Below are positions 53,949-63,594 of a stretch of DNA of 64,000 bases, one piece after another. Location of the stretch: the NCBI RefSeq assembly GCF_937898475.1, contig NZ_CALEJS010000011.1, forward strand, positions 186,001 to 250,000, read 5' to 3'. The notes below the pieces were generated by a model that saw only the letters and a program-made list of their open reading frames with translations, was not told the DNA's origin and ran no database searches. A program made the translations under genes and the position numbers. Numbering within the stretch: the first letter of the stretch is position 1; every line of letters begins with the position of its first letter. Source of the DNA: an uncultured Chitinophaga sp. (GTDB taxonomy: Bacteria > Bacteroidota > Bacteroidia > Chitinophagales > Chitinophagaceae).

Positions 53949-54274
53949 TCAGGTGTCAAGAAAGACATAGAGTGATGCTATTTTTCCATTTTCAAAACAG
54001 GCAATATCCATCCCTGTTGCAACAGGCGGCTGGCCTTCTGGTCCGGCTCCCCAAATCAGTCTGCCCAGGTCGTTGTTTATAACCACCGGCTTCAGTCTGG
54101 TGAATACAAAATTACCCGGAAGACTTTTTAATGTGGTGTTATACTGGCATTGATGGCATCTGCTCCGCTTACCTCGTGGCCTGGATGGTACAGGCGGGCA
54201 GCGGGGCTGTAGATCTTTCCGATCATCGTTAACCTGGTATTGGCATCTCTTTCATTCCATACCAAACAATGCCC
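53949..54274 (-). pseudogene. Frameshifted NTF2-like (SnoaL-type) protein remnant
   Basis: On the minus strand VWNERDANTRLTMIGKIY and SPAARLYHPGHEVSGADAIN are followed by a shift near 54142 into TTLKSLPGNFVFTRLKPVVI, GRLIWGAGPEGQPPVATGMD and IACFENGKIASLYVFLDT, then TGA. These are successive strands of a nuclear-transport-factor-2-like fold protein of the SnoaL/polyketide-cyclase kind. The first 15-20 residues and one reading frame are lost, so it is inactive. Confidence 0.7.
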
Positions 54275-54277
54275 CGC

Positions 54278-55681
54278 TTACTTCCAGTTAAATATCCGCA
54301 CAAAATACGGCCTGTACCTGTCTGCACTGCCAGGCATGTTGAAGTTGCTGTTAAAATCCGTGGGATTGATATTGTATGATATCACCAGCTCCCCCTCCCT
54401 GCTCAGCGCATGATGCACAAATGCATTGTAGCTGATAATATCACCACTGTAACGGTCCGGTATATGATACAATGTGCGCTTGTTGGTCCAGGGGCCTACC
54501 GGGGTACCGGACTCCTGTATATAAATATCCAGCCCGAAAAGTATCTGCTGCGATACCAGGTAGTACTTGCCGTCTTTATAAAATACGTTCGGCTGCGTTA
54601 TATCATTGCACACGTTATGCTTCACAGAAGTAGTGCTCCATCCGTCCGGTCCGTAATACTCCCAATTGCCGGTGAGATCATGCCCTGCCACGCGCGCTAC
54701 ATACATAAACGAGGTCAGGAACCCGTTCTCTGTACTGTACATATACGTGTATCCATCCGGAGCACGCATGCTGCCCGCACTATAATTGCTGTTAGTGTCC
54801 TTGTCCCTCACAATATGATTGAGCCGCATGGAAGGCAGGTCAAACACGGCAAGATCTGTGCTCACATGCGCAAAGCCCCACATGCCGTCCCCGTTTTTTT
54901 TCACATGGCTCAATAACATCTGGAACTGGCCATTATGCACCTGCCCCGCGCCGGGCCAGTACCAATCCTGGTCTTCAGGCGCATCCCCATACTTTATCCA
55001 GGTTTCACGCTGGTTGCCCGATCCGGGGTTCAGTGAAATAAAACTTTGTAAAGAGGTATCCTGCTGCAAATGAGCTGCGTTACGGCGCATCACGTTATTG
55101 GTTCGGTTCCTGTCGGCGCTCACCTGTCCGAAAAAGCTGTCCTGGAAAGACCAGAGCAAACGCCCGTCCGGCAACATCGCAGTATAGCAGCCATCGCCTC
55201 CATTCCAGTCCTGGTAGCGGGTAAGGTAATCATTGTAGTCCAGGTCACTGTATACCATCACCCGCGGGTCCCACCTGCCGTTATTGGGCAACAGCTGCAG
55301 GCGCGGCGCCGCGGGCAGCTCACTTTGCTTTCTTAGGTGCACATACCACAGTTTGGTGATTCCCGCGGCGGCAGTCACCTTATACGTATAACGGTTGCCA
55401 TTAGCCGAAAAATCTACTTTTACACCAGGCGCAGGTAGTACTTCAGCGCCTTTGGAAACCGTCACTACCGGGCTGATAGCCTGCAGATCCAGCTCATCTT
55501 CCACCCATACGGTAACCGTGGCAGAATCTGTACCATTCACGATCTCGGCTTCGCCTATCTGTCCTTCAGGTAAGCGGAAAGACACAATGGCCCGCTCCTG
55601 GCTTTTGTAGCCTTCCAGCGGGTTCTTTACACAGGAAGAAAATAAGCTGGTGGCCACCAGTAATATTACTTTACTCATCAT
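54278..55681 (-). CDS. Lipoprotein with DUF5018-like and beta-propeller-like domains
   Basis: 467 residues from ATG 55681 (ATG 55678 also possible; the frame reaches a TTG at 55702). The lipoprotein signal ends LFSSC. Residues about 20-120 form a beta domain that resembles DUF5018 (AIVSFRLPEGQIGEAEIVNG). The rest looks like a five-bladed propeller of the GH43-like or DUF5005 kind: DPRVMVYSDLDYNDYLTRY, WSFQDSFFGQ and QPNVFYKDGKYYLVSQQI. I cannot show a complete catalytic triad, so it may bind or cut glycan. It lies 7 bp after the second SusC and may replace a SusD partner. Confidence 0.8.
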   Translation of the reverse strand: MMSKVILLVATSLFSSCVKNPLEGYKSQERAIVSFRLPEGQIGEAEIVNGTDSATVTVWVEDELDLQAISPVVTVSKGAEVLPAPGVKVDFSANGNRYTYKVTAAAGITKLWYVHLRKQSELPAAPRLQLLPNNGRWDPRVMVYSDLDYNDYLTRYQDWNGGDGCYTAMLPDGRLLWSFQDSFFGQVSADRNRTNNVMRRNAAHLQQDTSLQSFISLNPGSGNQRETWIKYGDAPEDQDWYWPGAGQVHNGQFQMLLSHVKKNGDGMWGFAHVSTDLAVFDLPSMRLNHIVRDKDTNSNYSAGSMRAPDGYTYMYSTENGFLTSFMYVARVAGHDLTGNWEYYGPDGWSTTSVKHNVCNDITQPNVFYKDGKYYLVSQQILFGLDIYIQESGTPVGPWTNKRTLYHIPDRYSGDIISYNAFVHHALSREGELVISYNINPTDFNSNFNMPGSADRYRPYFVRIFNWK

Positions 55682-55688
55682 GCTGTTT

Positions 55689-58600
55689 TTATTTAAAACC
55701 AATCTGGATACCCAGGTTCACCACGCGCTGGTTAATATAGGCATCGCCTGCGCTGTTGCTCGCTACTTCAGGATCCTGCTGGTATTTATCGTAATTGGTC
55801 CAGGTTAAGAGATTATATGCGCTCAGGTAAAGACGTGCATTGTTCAGCCGCTTCGGCAGCCAGCGGCTGGGCAGCTGGTAGCCCACATCTATTGTTTTCA
55901 GGCGCACGTACCGCGCATCTATCAGCCAGAAATCCGACATATAGGTACGGGCGCTGTTAACCGTGGTCGGGTTGCTGGTAAGGCGCGGAAATGCTGCACT
56001 GGCACCATTCTCAGGTGTCCACCTCTCCTGGTGGATGGGCTGAAACTGGCTCTGGAAAGTTTCTATACCGGTGCCCACCACGCTGAAGCTGTACCCGAAG
56101 GCGCCCTGGAAAAGCAGGTTAATACTGAAGCCCTTATAATTGCCTCCCAGGTTAAGGCCCAGCACCGTATTTGCCAGGTTAGGCCGCCCGATAGGGCCAC
56201 GGTCGTTATTGTCGATCACGCCATCGCCATTGATATCTTTGTATTTAAGATCACCGGCCTGAATGGGATACTCACTGAGCGGTGTAGCTGGTTTATCATG
56301 GGCATTCGCCTGTATCTTCGCTATATCCTCCGGTGTGTAGTAACCGATAAAGGTGTAACCGAAAGGCTGCTCAATGGGCAAACCTGTTTCACGCAGCCAT
56401 GGATAAGCAGGCTGCGCCTCATCTTTGAACAGCACTTTGTTCCTGAAGTGCTGGAATACCAGGCTTGTGTTGATATTCACCTGGTGGATGCTGGTGCGGT
56501 AGTTGATCTGCCCGTCAAATCCTTTGTTACTGGTCTTGGCCACATTCGTCGGACTGAAGCCAATGCCAAGCATATCGGGTACAGATCCTTTACGTACCAG
56601 CTGATCATAGCGCACATCATGGAAATAATCCACCGTAAATGAAAGCCGGTCATTGAAAAGGTTTACATCAATGCCCACATCTGCTTTCCTTGCCTTTTCC
56701 CATGTTACGTCCAGGTTGCCCAGCTCTCCTTCATAGATGGTGTTTTGATCGGTATGGTTCTCGCCAAAAGAATAGTTGTTGCCATAATTATATTCCTGGC
56801 GGTACAGGTAGCGGTTACCCTCGGTAACATCCGATCCTACCACGCCATAGGAAGCACGCAGTTTCAGCAGGCTTACAGATTTTATGCGATCCCTGAAGAA
56901 GGGCTCCTGCGATATGCTCCAGCCCACTCCCACAGCAGGGAAAAAGCCGTTTCTCCTCTTTGCCTGGAAACGGTCAGAACCGTTCAAAGCGCCGTTGATA
57001 TCCAGCAGGTATTTCTGCTTGTAGTTATACCCAGCCTTGAAAGAGAAGCCCCTGAAATTAGCCGGTATATCTGATTTGAAAGCATAGCTCTGCCGGTTGT
57101 ACAAGGCCAGGCCATTCAGCGCATGATGTCCAAAAGTACGATCATAACTCAGGAAGGCCTGCGTGTTTACATTGCGGCTGTAAAGATCAGTAGTGCCGGT
57201 TACGCGGTATGCCTGCAGGCGGTAATTGCCACGGGGGTCCAGGATATAAGACTGGTCAACGGGATTATAGTGAAAGGACGGCGGATTCTCCGGGCGGAAA
57301 AGATTTCTCGAATACTGCTCAACCCCTGCATAAGCCACGCGCGCCGTAAAAGATAATCCCTTGGTCATAAAATCCAGTTGCTGTGTAGCGCCTACCAACA
57401 CGTTAAAATCTGTCCGCTTGCTGCGATTATAACCGCCGTTCGCCAGCCTTGCGTTGATCGTGGGCAGCTTATCCTTGGTATCTGCCGCAAAAGCATAGCT
57501 GCCATTGGGGTTCATCATCGGCGCAGAATAAGGATGTATCTTTTCGAAATTATATACTTCTGATACCACGTTGGATGCATGAGGCTGGTTGATGTCGCCA
57601 AAACGGGCCGTCAGGTCTACCCGCAAGGTCAGCGTTTTACTGGCGCGCATATCAAAATTGGAACGCACATTATAGCGGCGGAAAAAGTAATTGGTATTCA
57701 CCTCATTCCTCGGATCTGAAAAGTCTTTCACCAGGCCGTTCTGTGTAAGAAAGCCGCCGGATATAAAGTACTTCACCGCTTCTGTTCCACCGGAAATATC
57801 AATATTGGTATTGGCCTGGTAAGCATGCTGCTTGAAGATGGCATCATACCAGTTGATGTTGGGATGACCATAGGGATCCTGCCCGTTTTGAAAAAGCTCC
57901 AGGTCTGCCGCAGTGAACATGGGCGCTAAGCCATCATTCTTATATGCCTCATTCACCAGCAGGGCGGTATTGTAAGCATCCAGGAACTTCGGCGTTTTTA
58001 CAGGTGACTGCTGCCCGGATTCCAGGCGCAGGTTTACCTGTGGCCGACCGCTTTTTCCGCGGCGCGTGGTAACCACCAATACGCCGTTGGCGCCTTTGAT
58101 ACCATATATGGCCGTAGTAGATGCATCTTTCAGGATAGATATGCTTTCTATCTCATTCACATTGATCTGCTGCAGCTGGTCATAAGAATACTCAATATCG
58201 TCCACAATGATGAGCGGCCGGTTTCCCGCGCTGTTCAGCGAGCTGACCCCACGGATGAAGAAATCAGACGCATCTCTTCCGGGCTGACCCGAACGCTGCT
58301 GCGATACAAAACCCGGCAGCTTACCCATCAGGGTATTCTGTACATTGGCGGTGGGGACATTCCTGATCTCAGAACCGGTAATGGCGCTGACCGCCCCTGT
58401 ATTGGTGATACGCCTGGCCTGGTTAAAACCCACAACCACCACTTCATCCAAACCCTGTGTAGAAGGCTGCAGCACCACATCAACAGCTGTTTGACCGCTG
58501 ACGTCGATCTCCTGCCCCGTAAAACCGATCAGCTTCACCAGCACCGTATTGGAGCGACCTTTTAAGGTTAATCTGAACCTTCCGTCTGAATCGGCGATCA

Positions 58601-58757
58601 CGCCATTGGCAGGCATGCCTTTCTCTGAAATGGCGGCGCCAGGCAGCACCCCGTTCAGATCCTTCACCGTACCGGTGATAGTTTTCTGCTGGGCCATTAA
58701 CAATATGGGCGCAACAACCAGCAACAAAAACAGTATAGCATTTTTCATCTTCTTCAT
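55689..58757 (-). CDS. SusC/RagA-family receptor without its own SusD
   Basis: 1022 residues from ATG 58757, which opens the signal peptide (MKKMKNAILFLLLVVAPILL). An ATG at 58787 would overlap the SusD stop. It has a carboxypeptidase-D regulatory-like domain (about 23-100), plug with LDEVVVVGFNQARRITNTGA and ILKDASTTAIYGIKGANGVL, and a barrel ending GIQIGFK, an unusual basic last residue for this family. It is preceded by SusD of the neighbouring pair and followed not by SusD but by the DUF5018-like lipoprotein. Together with the SusC at 60510 it makes a two-receptor locus. Confidence 0.95.
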   Translation of the reverse strand: MKKMKNAILFLLLVVAPILLMAQQKTITGTVKDLNGVLPGAAISEKGMPANGVIADSDGRFRLTLKGRSNTVLVKLIGFTGQEIDVSGQTAVDVVLQPSTQGLDEVVVVGFNQARRITNTGAVSAITGSEIRNVPTANVQNTLMGKLPGFVSQQRSGQPGRDASDFFIRGVSSLNSAGNRPLIIVDDIEYSYDQLQQINVNEIESISILKDASTTAIYGIKGANGVLVVTTRRGKSGRPQVNLRLESGQQSPVKTPKFLDAYNTALLVNEAYKNDGLAPMFTAADLELFQNGQDPYGHPNINWYDAIFKQHAYQANTNIDISGGTEAVKYFISGGFLTQNGLVKDFSDPRNEVNTNYFFRRYNVRSNFDMRASKTLTLRVDLTARFGDINQPHASNVVSEVYNFEKIHPYSAPMMNPNGSYAFAADTKDKLPTINARLANGGYNRSKRTDFNVLVGATQQLDFMTKGLSFTARVAYAGVEQYSRNLFRPENPPSFHYNPVDQSYILDPRGNYRLQAYRVTGTTDLYSRNVNTQAFLSYDRTFGHHALNGLALYNRQSYAFKSDIPANFRGFSFKAGYNYKQKYLLDINGALNGSDRFQAKRRNGFFPAVGVGWSISQEPFFRDRIKSVSLLKLRASYGVVGSDVTEGNRYLYRQEYNYGNNYSFGENHTDQNTIYEGELGNLDVTWEKARKADVGIDVNLFNDRLSFTVDYFHDVRYDQLVRKGSVPDMLGIGFSPTNVAKTSNKGFDGQINYRTSIHQVNINTSLVFQHFRNKVLFKDEAQPAYPWLRETGLPIEQPFGYTFIGYYTPEDIAKIQANAHDKPATPLSEYPIQAGDLKYKDINGDGVIDNNDRGPIGRPNLANTVLGLNLGGNYKGFSINLLFQGAFGYSFSVVGTGIETFQSQFQPIHQERWTPENGASAAFPRLTSNPTTVNSARTYMSDFWLIDARYVRLKTIDVGYQLPSRWLPKRLNNARLYLSAYNLLTWTNYDKYQQDPEVASNSAGDAYINQRVVNLGIQIGFK

Positions 58758-58780
58758 TGATTTCTTGTAAGGAATAAGGC

Positions 58781-60487
58781 TTACCATCCGGGGTTCTGAC
58801 GTATGTTATCATTCTTCACCACTTCATCATAAGGGATGGGATAGAGATACATCCTGGGCGCAGCAAACACGGGTTTGAATACTTCCCCGATGCTGTAACT
58901 GAATGCGGCTCCTTCTTTCAGGATATTCATGCCATGCAGGGGCCTTCCATATACCTGTTCCGCAATTTTCCAGCGGCGGATGTCCCAGAACCGGTGCTCT
59001 TCAAATGCCAGTTCTATCCTTCGTTCATTACGGATCGTATTGCGCATCTCTGCAGTGCTCATACCTTCTTTAAGGCCATACATGCCATTATCCCCCGCGG
59101 CAACGCCTGCGCGGGCGCGCAGATCTTTCAGCACCTGGTACACGGCCGCCGTAGGCCCGCTGTACTCGTTTTCTGCTTCCGCAAAATTCAGCAGCACTTC
59201 CGCATAACGGAACATGATCCAGTCGCGGCTGACATTGCTGTATTGAACTGCGTTCTCAAAATCACCCATGAATTTGCGCATGTAGTACGCTGTTTTGGTA
59301 CCCGGTTCTGCTCCGCTGGCAATATGCTGTCCGCCCTGGAAAGTCTGTATCTCCGTATTCAGCCAGCGTGCGCCGTTATACAATACGCTCATGGCCAGGC
59401 GCGGATCGCGGTGTGCATAGGGATCATTTGAATTATAGCCCGATAAAGGATCCGTGATAGGCAGGCCTGCATCAGTAGGAAAAGCGTCTATCAGTTCCTG
59501 TGTTGGATTGGTACGGCCGCGGGCCACCTGCGCAAAACCGATCGGCCCGTTGGTGGTTTCAATCGTGGTATTATTGCTTCCCTGCCTGAAGAAGATCACT
59601 TCGCTGTTGTTCTGCGTGGTAAAGATGTGTTTAAAATCAGGCAGCAATGCAAACGTATTTTCGCTGATCAGCTCGCGCGCAGCGTCTGCTGCCAGTTTCC
59701 AGCGTTCTTTGTCATAGCTGGTATACCCTGTAAGCACATTACCGGCTTCAATGTTCTGACCATTGAAAAGCGGGCTGGCGGCGTATAATAGTACACGTGC
59801 TTTTAATGCCAGGGCTGCGCCCCTGGTAACACGATGACTGTTAAGCTCCGGCGCTACTACAGGATTAGGACGCAGGCTGTCCTTGATAGCATCACATTCC
59901 CCTACGATATATTGCACACAATCGGCAAAGGAACTACGCGGTACCTGCACATCATCGCCCAGCTCTCTTACCTTATCGCCCATCAGCGGTATACCGCCGT
60001 AACGCTTCAGCAGTTCAAAGTAGAACAGGGCACGTATAAACCGCGCTTCTGCTTTCCAGGCATACCGGATAGAACTGCCGTTTGGCAGTTTCTCCTTCAC
60101 CGGTGATACATCAATATTGGAAACAAAAATGCTGGCGGCCCTGATCGCTGCATAGGCATTGCCCCAGGGCGTTTCATCCGCAATGGTAGCATAAGAGGTA
60201 AATGCCCCTGTAGCCAGCTGCGATACGGCGGACGTACCACTGAGGCCCGAGATCGCATCGTCTGATGCGGCATCCAGCAGATCGCCGCCAACGCGGTTAT
60301 AGCCCTCGGGTAGCTTTGAGTAAATACTGTTCAGGAATTTATTGGCATAGGTACCCAGTGAATCATCTTTGTCAAATACATATTCTATCGTCACTTTTTC
60401 AAGTGGGATGGCTTCGTAGTCCTTTCTGCAGGCAACCAGGAAAATAAGGCAGCCAGCCAGGAGGATCATCATGCGGGATTGCTTCAT
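58781..60487 (-). CDS. SusD/RagB-family glycan-binding outer-membrane lipoprotein
   Basis: 568 residues, slightly long. Lipobox IFLVAC puts the lipidated Cys at about 20. Family helices appear in RFIRALFYFELLKRYGG, and the C-terminal motif is NERRIELAFEEHRFWDIRRW (about 498-517). It lies between two SusC genes, 22 bp after the first and 23 bp before the start of the second. By convention it pairs with the upstream SusC (60510), but it could serve either. Confidence 0.96.
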   Translation of the reverse strand: MKQSRMMILLAGCLIFLVACRKDYEAIPLEKVTIEYVFDKDDSLGTYANKFLNSIYSKLPEGYNRVGGDLLDAASDDAISGLSGTSAVSQLATGAFTSYATIADETPWGNAYAAIRAASIFVSNIDVSPVKEKLPNGSSIRYAWKAEARFIRALFYFELLKRYGGIPLMGDKVRELGDDVQVPRSSFADCVQYIVGECDAIKDSLRPNPVVAPELNSHRVTRGAALALKARVLLYAASPLFNGQNIEAGNVLTGYTSYDKERWKLAADAARELISENTFALLPDFKHIFTTQNNSEVIFFRQGSNNTTIETTNGPIGFAQVARGRTNPTQELIDAFPTDAGLPITDPLSGYNSNDPYAHRDPRLAMSVLYNGARWLNTEIQTFQGGQHIASGAEPGTKTAYYMRKFMGDFENAVQYSNVSRDWIMFRYAEVLLNFAEAENEYSGPTAAVYQVLKDLRARAGVAAGDNGMYGLKEGMSTAEMRNTIRNERRIELAFEEHRFWDIRRWKIAEQVYGRPLHGMNILKEGAAFSYSIGEVFKPVFAAPRMYLYPIPYDEVVKNDNIRQNPGW

Positions 60488-60509
60488 TGTGCTTTATTTA
60501 AATGGCTGA

Positions 60510-63500
60510 CTAAAATTTAATATTGATACCGGTGTTCAATACCCGCTGAATGGGATAAGCCCCCACTCCTACTTCGGGATCTACAAAATCATACGCGGCA
60601 TGGGTGAACAGGTTCTGCGCATTGGCAAACACTTTCACACTGCCCAGCCGCAGGCGGTGCATCCAGGCATAAGGCAGGTTATAGGCAATGCTGAGGTTCT
60701 TTAACCGGAAATAACTGCCATTACGTACCCAGAAAGAGGAACCAGCCTTGTTATAATTGTGATTGGCATCTGCCGTTAGACGGGGATAGGTGGCCGTAGC
60801 AGCTGTTTCAGGCGTCCAGCGGCCGGTGATCTGCTCATAGGCCTGTCCGTAAGTGAAGTTCATGAACTGGAAACCCATCTCCGTTGTAAAGTTGGACACA
60901 TAGTTGATCCGGTTGGCTACGCCCTGCAACAAGGCGCTTACTTCAAATCCTTTCCAGGATAAACCTGCGGAAACACCATAGTAGATGCGTGGTTTAAAGC
61001 TGCCAATAGGCGCCTCATCAAACTGGTTGATAGTGCCATCGCCATTCAGGTCCTTGTACTTGATATCACCGGCTATCGGTGTATAACCCGCAATGGTGGC
61101 GCTGCCTGCTGCTTCTTCTGCAGACCCGAAAAAGCCATCTGCAATATATCCGAAGCGCATGCCCACCGGCAGCCCGGTTCTTTTGTTCCATTCATAATCA
61201 CGGCGCTGCTCATCCATGAACAGTACCTTGCTTTGTTCTATGCTGCCATTCGCGGTAATAAAGTAGTTAAGATCGCTCACCCGGCCCTGGTAGGTGATCG
61301 TGAGCTCACCGCCATAGTACAGGTTAACACCAATGTTCTCCGGCGGATAGCTGGCGCCCGATAAAGCAATGCTCTTTCCCCGTATCTGCAGCAGGTCGGC
61401 ATAACGGTCACGATAGTAGTCTCCCGTTATCTGCAACTGGTTATCGAATAGCGATACATCCACCCCTACATCCAGTTTGCGTGCTGTTTCCCAGGAGATG
61501 TTCACATTGGCCAGGCCGTTCTCCTGGAAACCGGTGGCGGGAGAACGCGCAGTGCCCTGCTCATATATACCGCCGCCTATACCATTGTTCTCGCTAAAAT
61601 CCTGGCGCCAGATGTAATAGCCGGAATTATCAATACCGTTCCCGGTATGCGCATAAGTACCTCTCAGCTTCAGCTGGTTCAGCCACCTGGCTTTACCTTT
61701 GATGAAAGACTCCTGCGCTATATCCCAGCCAAGACCACCGGCAAAGAAAGTTCCATATTGTTTCCCGGGCATATAGCGGTTAAAGCCACTCCTGTTAATG
61801 GCCCCTTCTATAAAATATCTGTCTGCATAGTTATAGGCCACTTTACCCGACAGGTTGGTAGACTTACCCGGCAGATCATAGTTAAAGACCGTCTGCCGCC
61901 TGTCGGCCAGCACCACTGCACTTATGCCATGCAAACCAAGCTGCCTGTCATAGTTCAGCGATAACTGCCCAAAAAAGTACTGCGCATTAAAAACGGTAAT
62001 GAAATCATTCTTCTGTGTAATGGCCTCGCCATATTTGGTGTAAGCGGTATCTCCCGGATCAGCTGTCATACGGTACACCAGCTCACGTTTGCTGCGGTCA
62101 AAGGCGTTGGCCGATTGTATGGACAGGTTGCCTTTGCCTTTTACAGACAGTCCCGGCACCCAGTCCCCCATATCATAGCGCAGGTCTATGTTCGCCATCA
62201 CGTCTTTGCTGTTATCCTGTATATAACCGCTGTTGATGGTTTGCGACAGCAGGTTAGTGGTAAGGTTACCCGTACCACCCCAGCTGCCGTTAGGATTATA
62301 GATAGGATAGGCTGAATTAGGTGTTCCCAGCAGGTTATTCAGCAGGCTGTTGGTACCCGCGCCAGGCTGCGTTCCCTCCTGCAGGCGGCCAAAGATCTGC
62401 ATGCCCACATTCAGGTTGCGGCTTACATCAATATTCACATCCGTGTTGATGAGATAGCGCTTTAATCCTGCATTGGTATTATAGCTGTTACCAGGCGATG
62501 TTTTGAAGATGCCCTGCTGATCAGTATAGTTCAGCGATACGGAATAACGGGCTACATTACCGCCACCATTGATGTTCAGGTTGTAGCGCGACAAAGGCGC
62601 GTTGTCCCGCAGGATAGCATCATACCAGTTTACATCCGGGTGCGTATATGGATTGGTGTGATCACGGAAGGCAATAAAGTCTGCTTCCTTATACAAAGGT
62701 GTTTTGCCGTCATTCTGCAGCGCTTCATTCAGCAGGTAGGCATATTCCCAGGCAGGTAATGGTTTAGGTAAGCGCAGTGATTGCTGCACACCTGTTTGCG
62801 CGGTAAATGACAGGCGCGGCTTACCTGCCTGCGCCCTTTTGGTGGTCACCAGCAGCACGCCGCGGGAACTGCGCTGCCCCAGCAGGATGGTAGACAACCC
62901 GTCTTTCAGCACCGAAATAGATGCTATATTTTCCGGATCGATGGAAAACACATCGCGCTGCACACCATCTACAATGGTTACCGGCCGCTGTCCCCTCAGC
63001 CACAGGTTTATTTCCGTATTGTCGCTCGGCTCCATTGCGCCGGGCTTTGGTATATTTCCTACAAATATGTCTACATCGAAATTGTTACCTGTACCGGGAG
63101 TGCGGAAGCCGCTGGTTTGCTGTGTGTAAAGTCCTGCCAGCCGTCCTGGCAAAGCATAAGCATACAAGGTAGCCGGTGTGGTGGCCAGCTGGTTGGTGTA
63201 TACGGTGGCAACAGCGCCTACCATGCTTTTGGGCGATGCCTCTCCATACAACACGGGTATACGTTGCGGCGATGGGATGAATACCTCCTCCATACGCAGC
63301 GTCAGCGAGCCGGTATCGCGTACTTTATACTCCAGTGTCTGGTATCCGCTGCGCTTGATAATAAGGGTACTGTTCATGGCAGCACGTACGGTAAAATTGC
63401 CTGCATCATCACTGCTGGTGCTGTCGCCCCTGCCTTTTACAAAAACAGTGGCCTTTTCCAGGGCCTGGCCATAGCTGTCTACCAGCCGGCCGTTGAGCGT

Positions 63501-63584
63501 GGCGGGCTGCTGCGCCTGTGCCCTTGCACAAAGCATCAGGCAGCTGAGCATGAAAATATATTGTTGGATGTAGCGGTAAGCCAT
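60510..63584 (-). CDS. SusC/RagA-family receptor with divergent plug signature
   Basis: 1024 residues from ATG 63584, which opens the signal peptide (MAYRYIQQYIFMLSCLMLCA). A GTG or TTG start as far as 63647 would precede it and overlap the upstream gene. Residues about 25-105 are a carboxypeptidase-D regulatory-like domain (LNGRLVDSYGQALEKATVFV). The plug lacks the usual VGYG motif and reads SVLKDGLSTILLGQRSSRGV where most SusC have DAs..AIYGsRgaNGV. The barrel ends GINIKF. This variant is seen in SusC genes that sit in two-receptor loci. It starts 10 bp after the partial gene at the window edge. Confidence 0.94.
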   Translation of the reverse strand: MAYRYIQQYIFMLSCLMLCARAQAQQPATLNGRLVDSYGQALEKATVFVKGRGDSTSSDDAGNFTVRAAMNSTLIIKRSGYQTLEYKVRDTGSLTLRMEEVFIPSPQRIPVLYGEASPKSMVGAVATVYTNQLATTPATLYAYALPGRLAGLYTQQTSGFRTPGTGNNFDVDIFVGNIPKPGAMEPSDNTEINLWLRGQRPVTIVDGVQRDVFSIDPENIASISVLKDGLSTILLGQRSSRGVLLVTTKRAQAGKPRLSFTAQTGVQQSLRLPKPLPAWEYAYLLNEALQNDGKTPLYKEADFIAFRDHTNPYTHPDVNWYDAILRDNAPLSRYNLNINGGGNVARYSVSLNYTDQQGIFKTSPGNSYNTNAGLKRYLINTDVNIDVSRNLNVGMQIFGRLQEGTQPGAGTNSLLNNLLGTPNSAYPIYNPNGSWGGTGNLTTNLLSQTINSGYIQDNSKDVMANIDLRYDMGDWVPGLSVKGKGNLSIQSANAFDRSKRELVYRMTADPGDTAYTKYGEAITQKNDFITVFNAQYFFGQLSLNYDRQLGLHGISAVVLADRRQTVFNYDLPGKSTNLSGKVAYNYADRYFIEGAINRSGFNRYMPGKQYGTFFAGGLGWDIAQESFIKGKARWLNQLKLRGTYAHTGNGIDNSGYYIWRQDFSENNGIGGGIYEQGTARSPATGFQENGLANVNISWETARKLDVGVDVSLFDNQLQITGDYYRDRYADLLQIRGKSIALSGASYPPENIGVNLYYGGELTITYQGRVSDLNYFITANGSIEQSKVLFMDEQRRDYEWNKRTGLPVGMRFGYIADGFFGSAEEAAGSATIAGYTPIAGDIKYKDLNGDGTINQFDEAPIGSFKPRIYYGVSAGLSWKGFEVSALLQGVANRINYVSNFTTEMGFQFMNFTYGQAYEQITGRWTPETAATATYPRLTADANHNYNKAGSSFWVRNGSYFRLKNLSIAYNLPYAWMHRLRLGSVKVFANAQNLFTHAAYDFVDPEVGVGAYPIQRVLNTGINIKF

Positions 63585-63594
63585 TGTATCAGTT

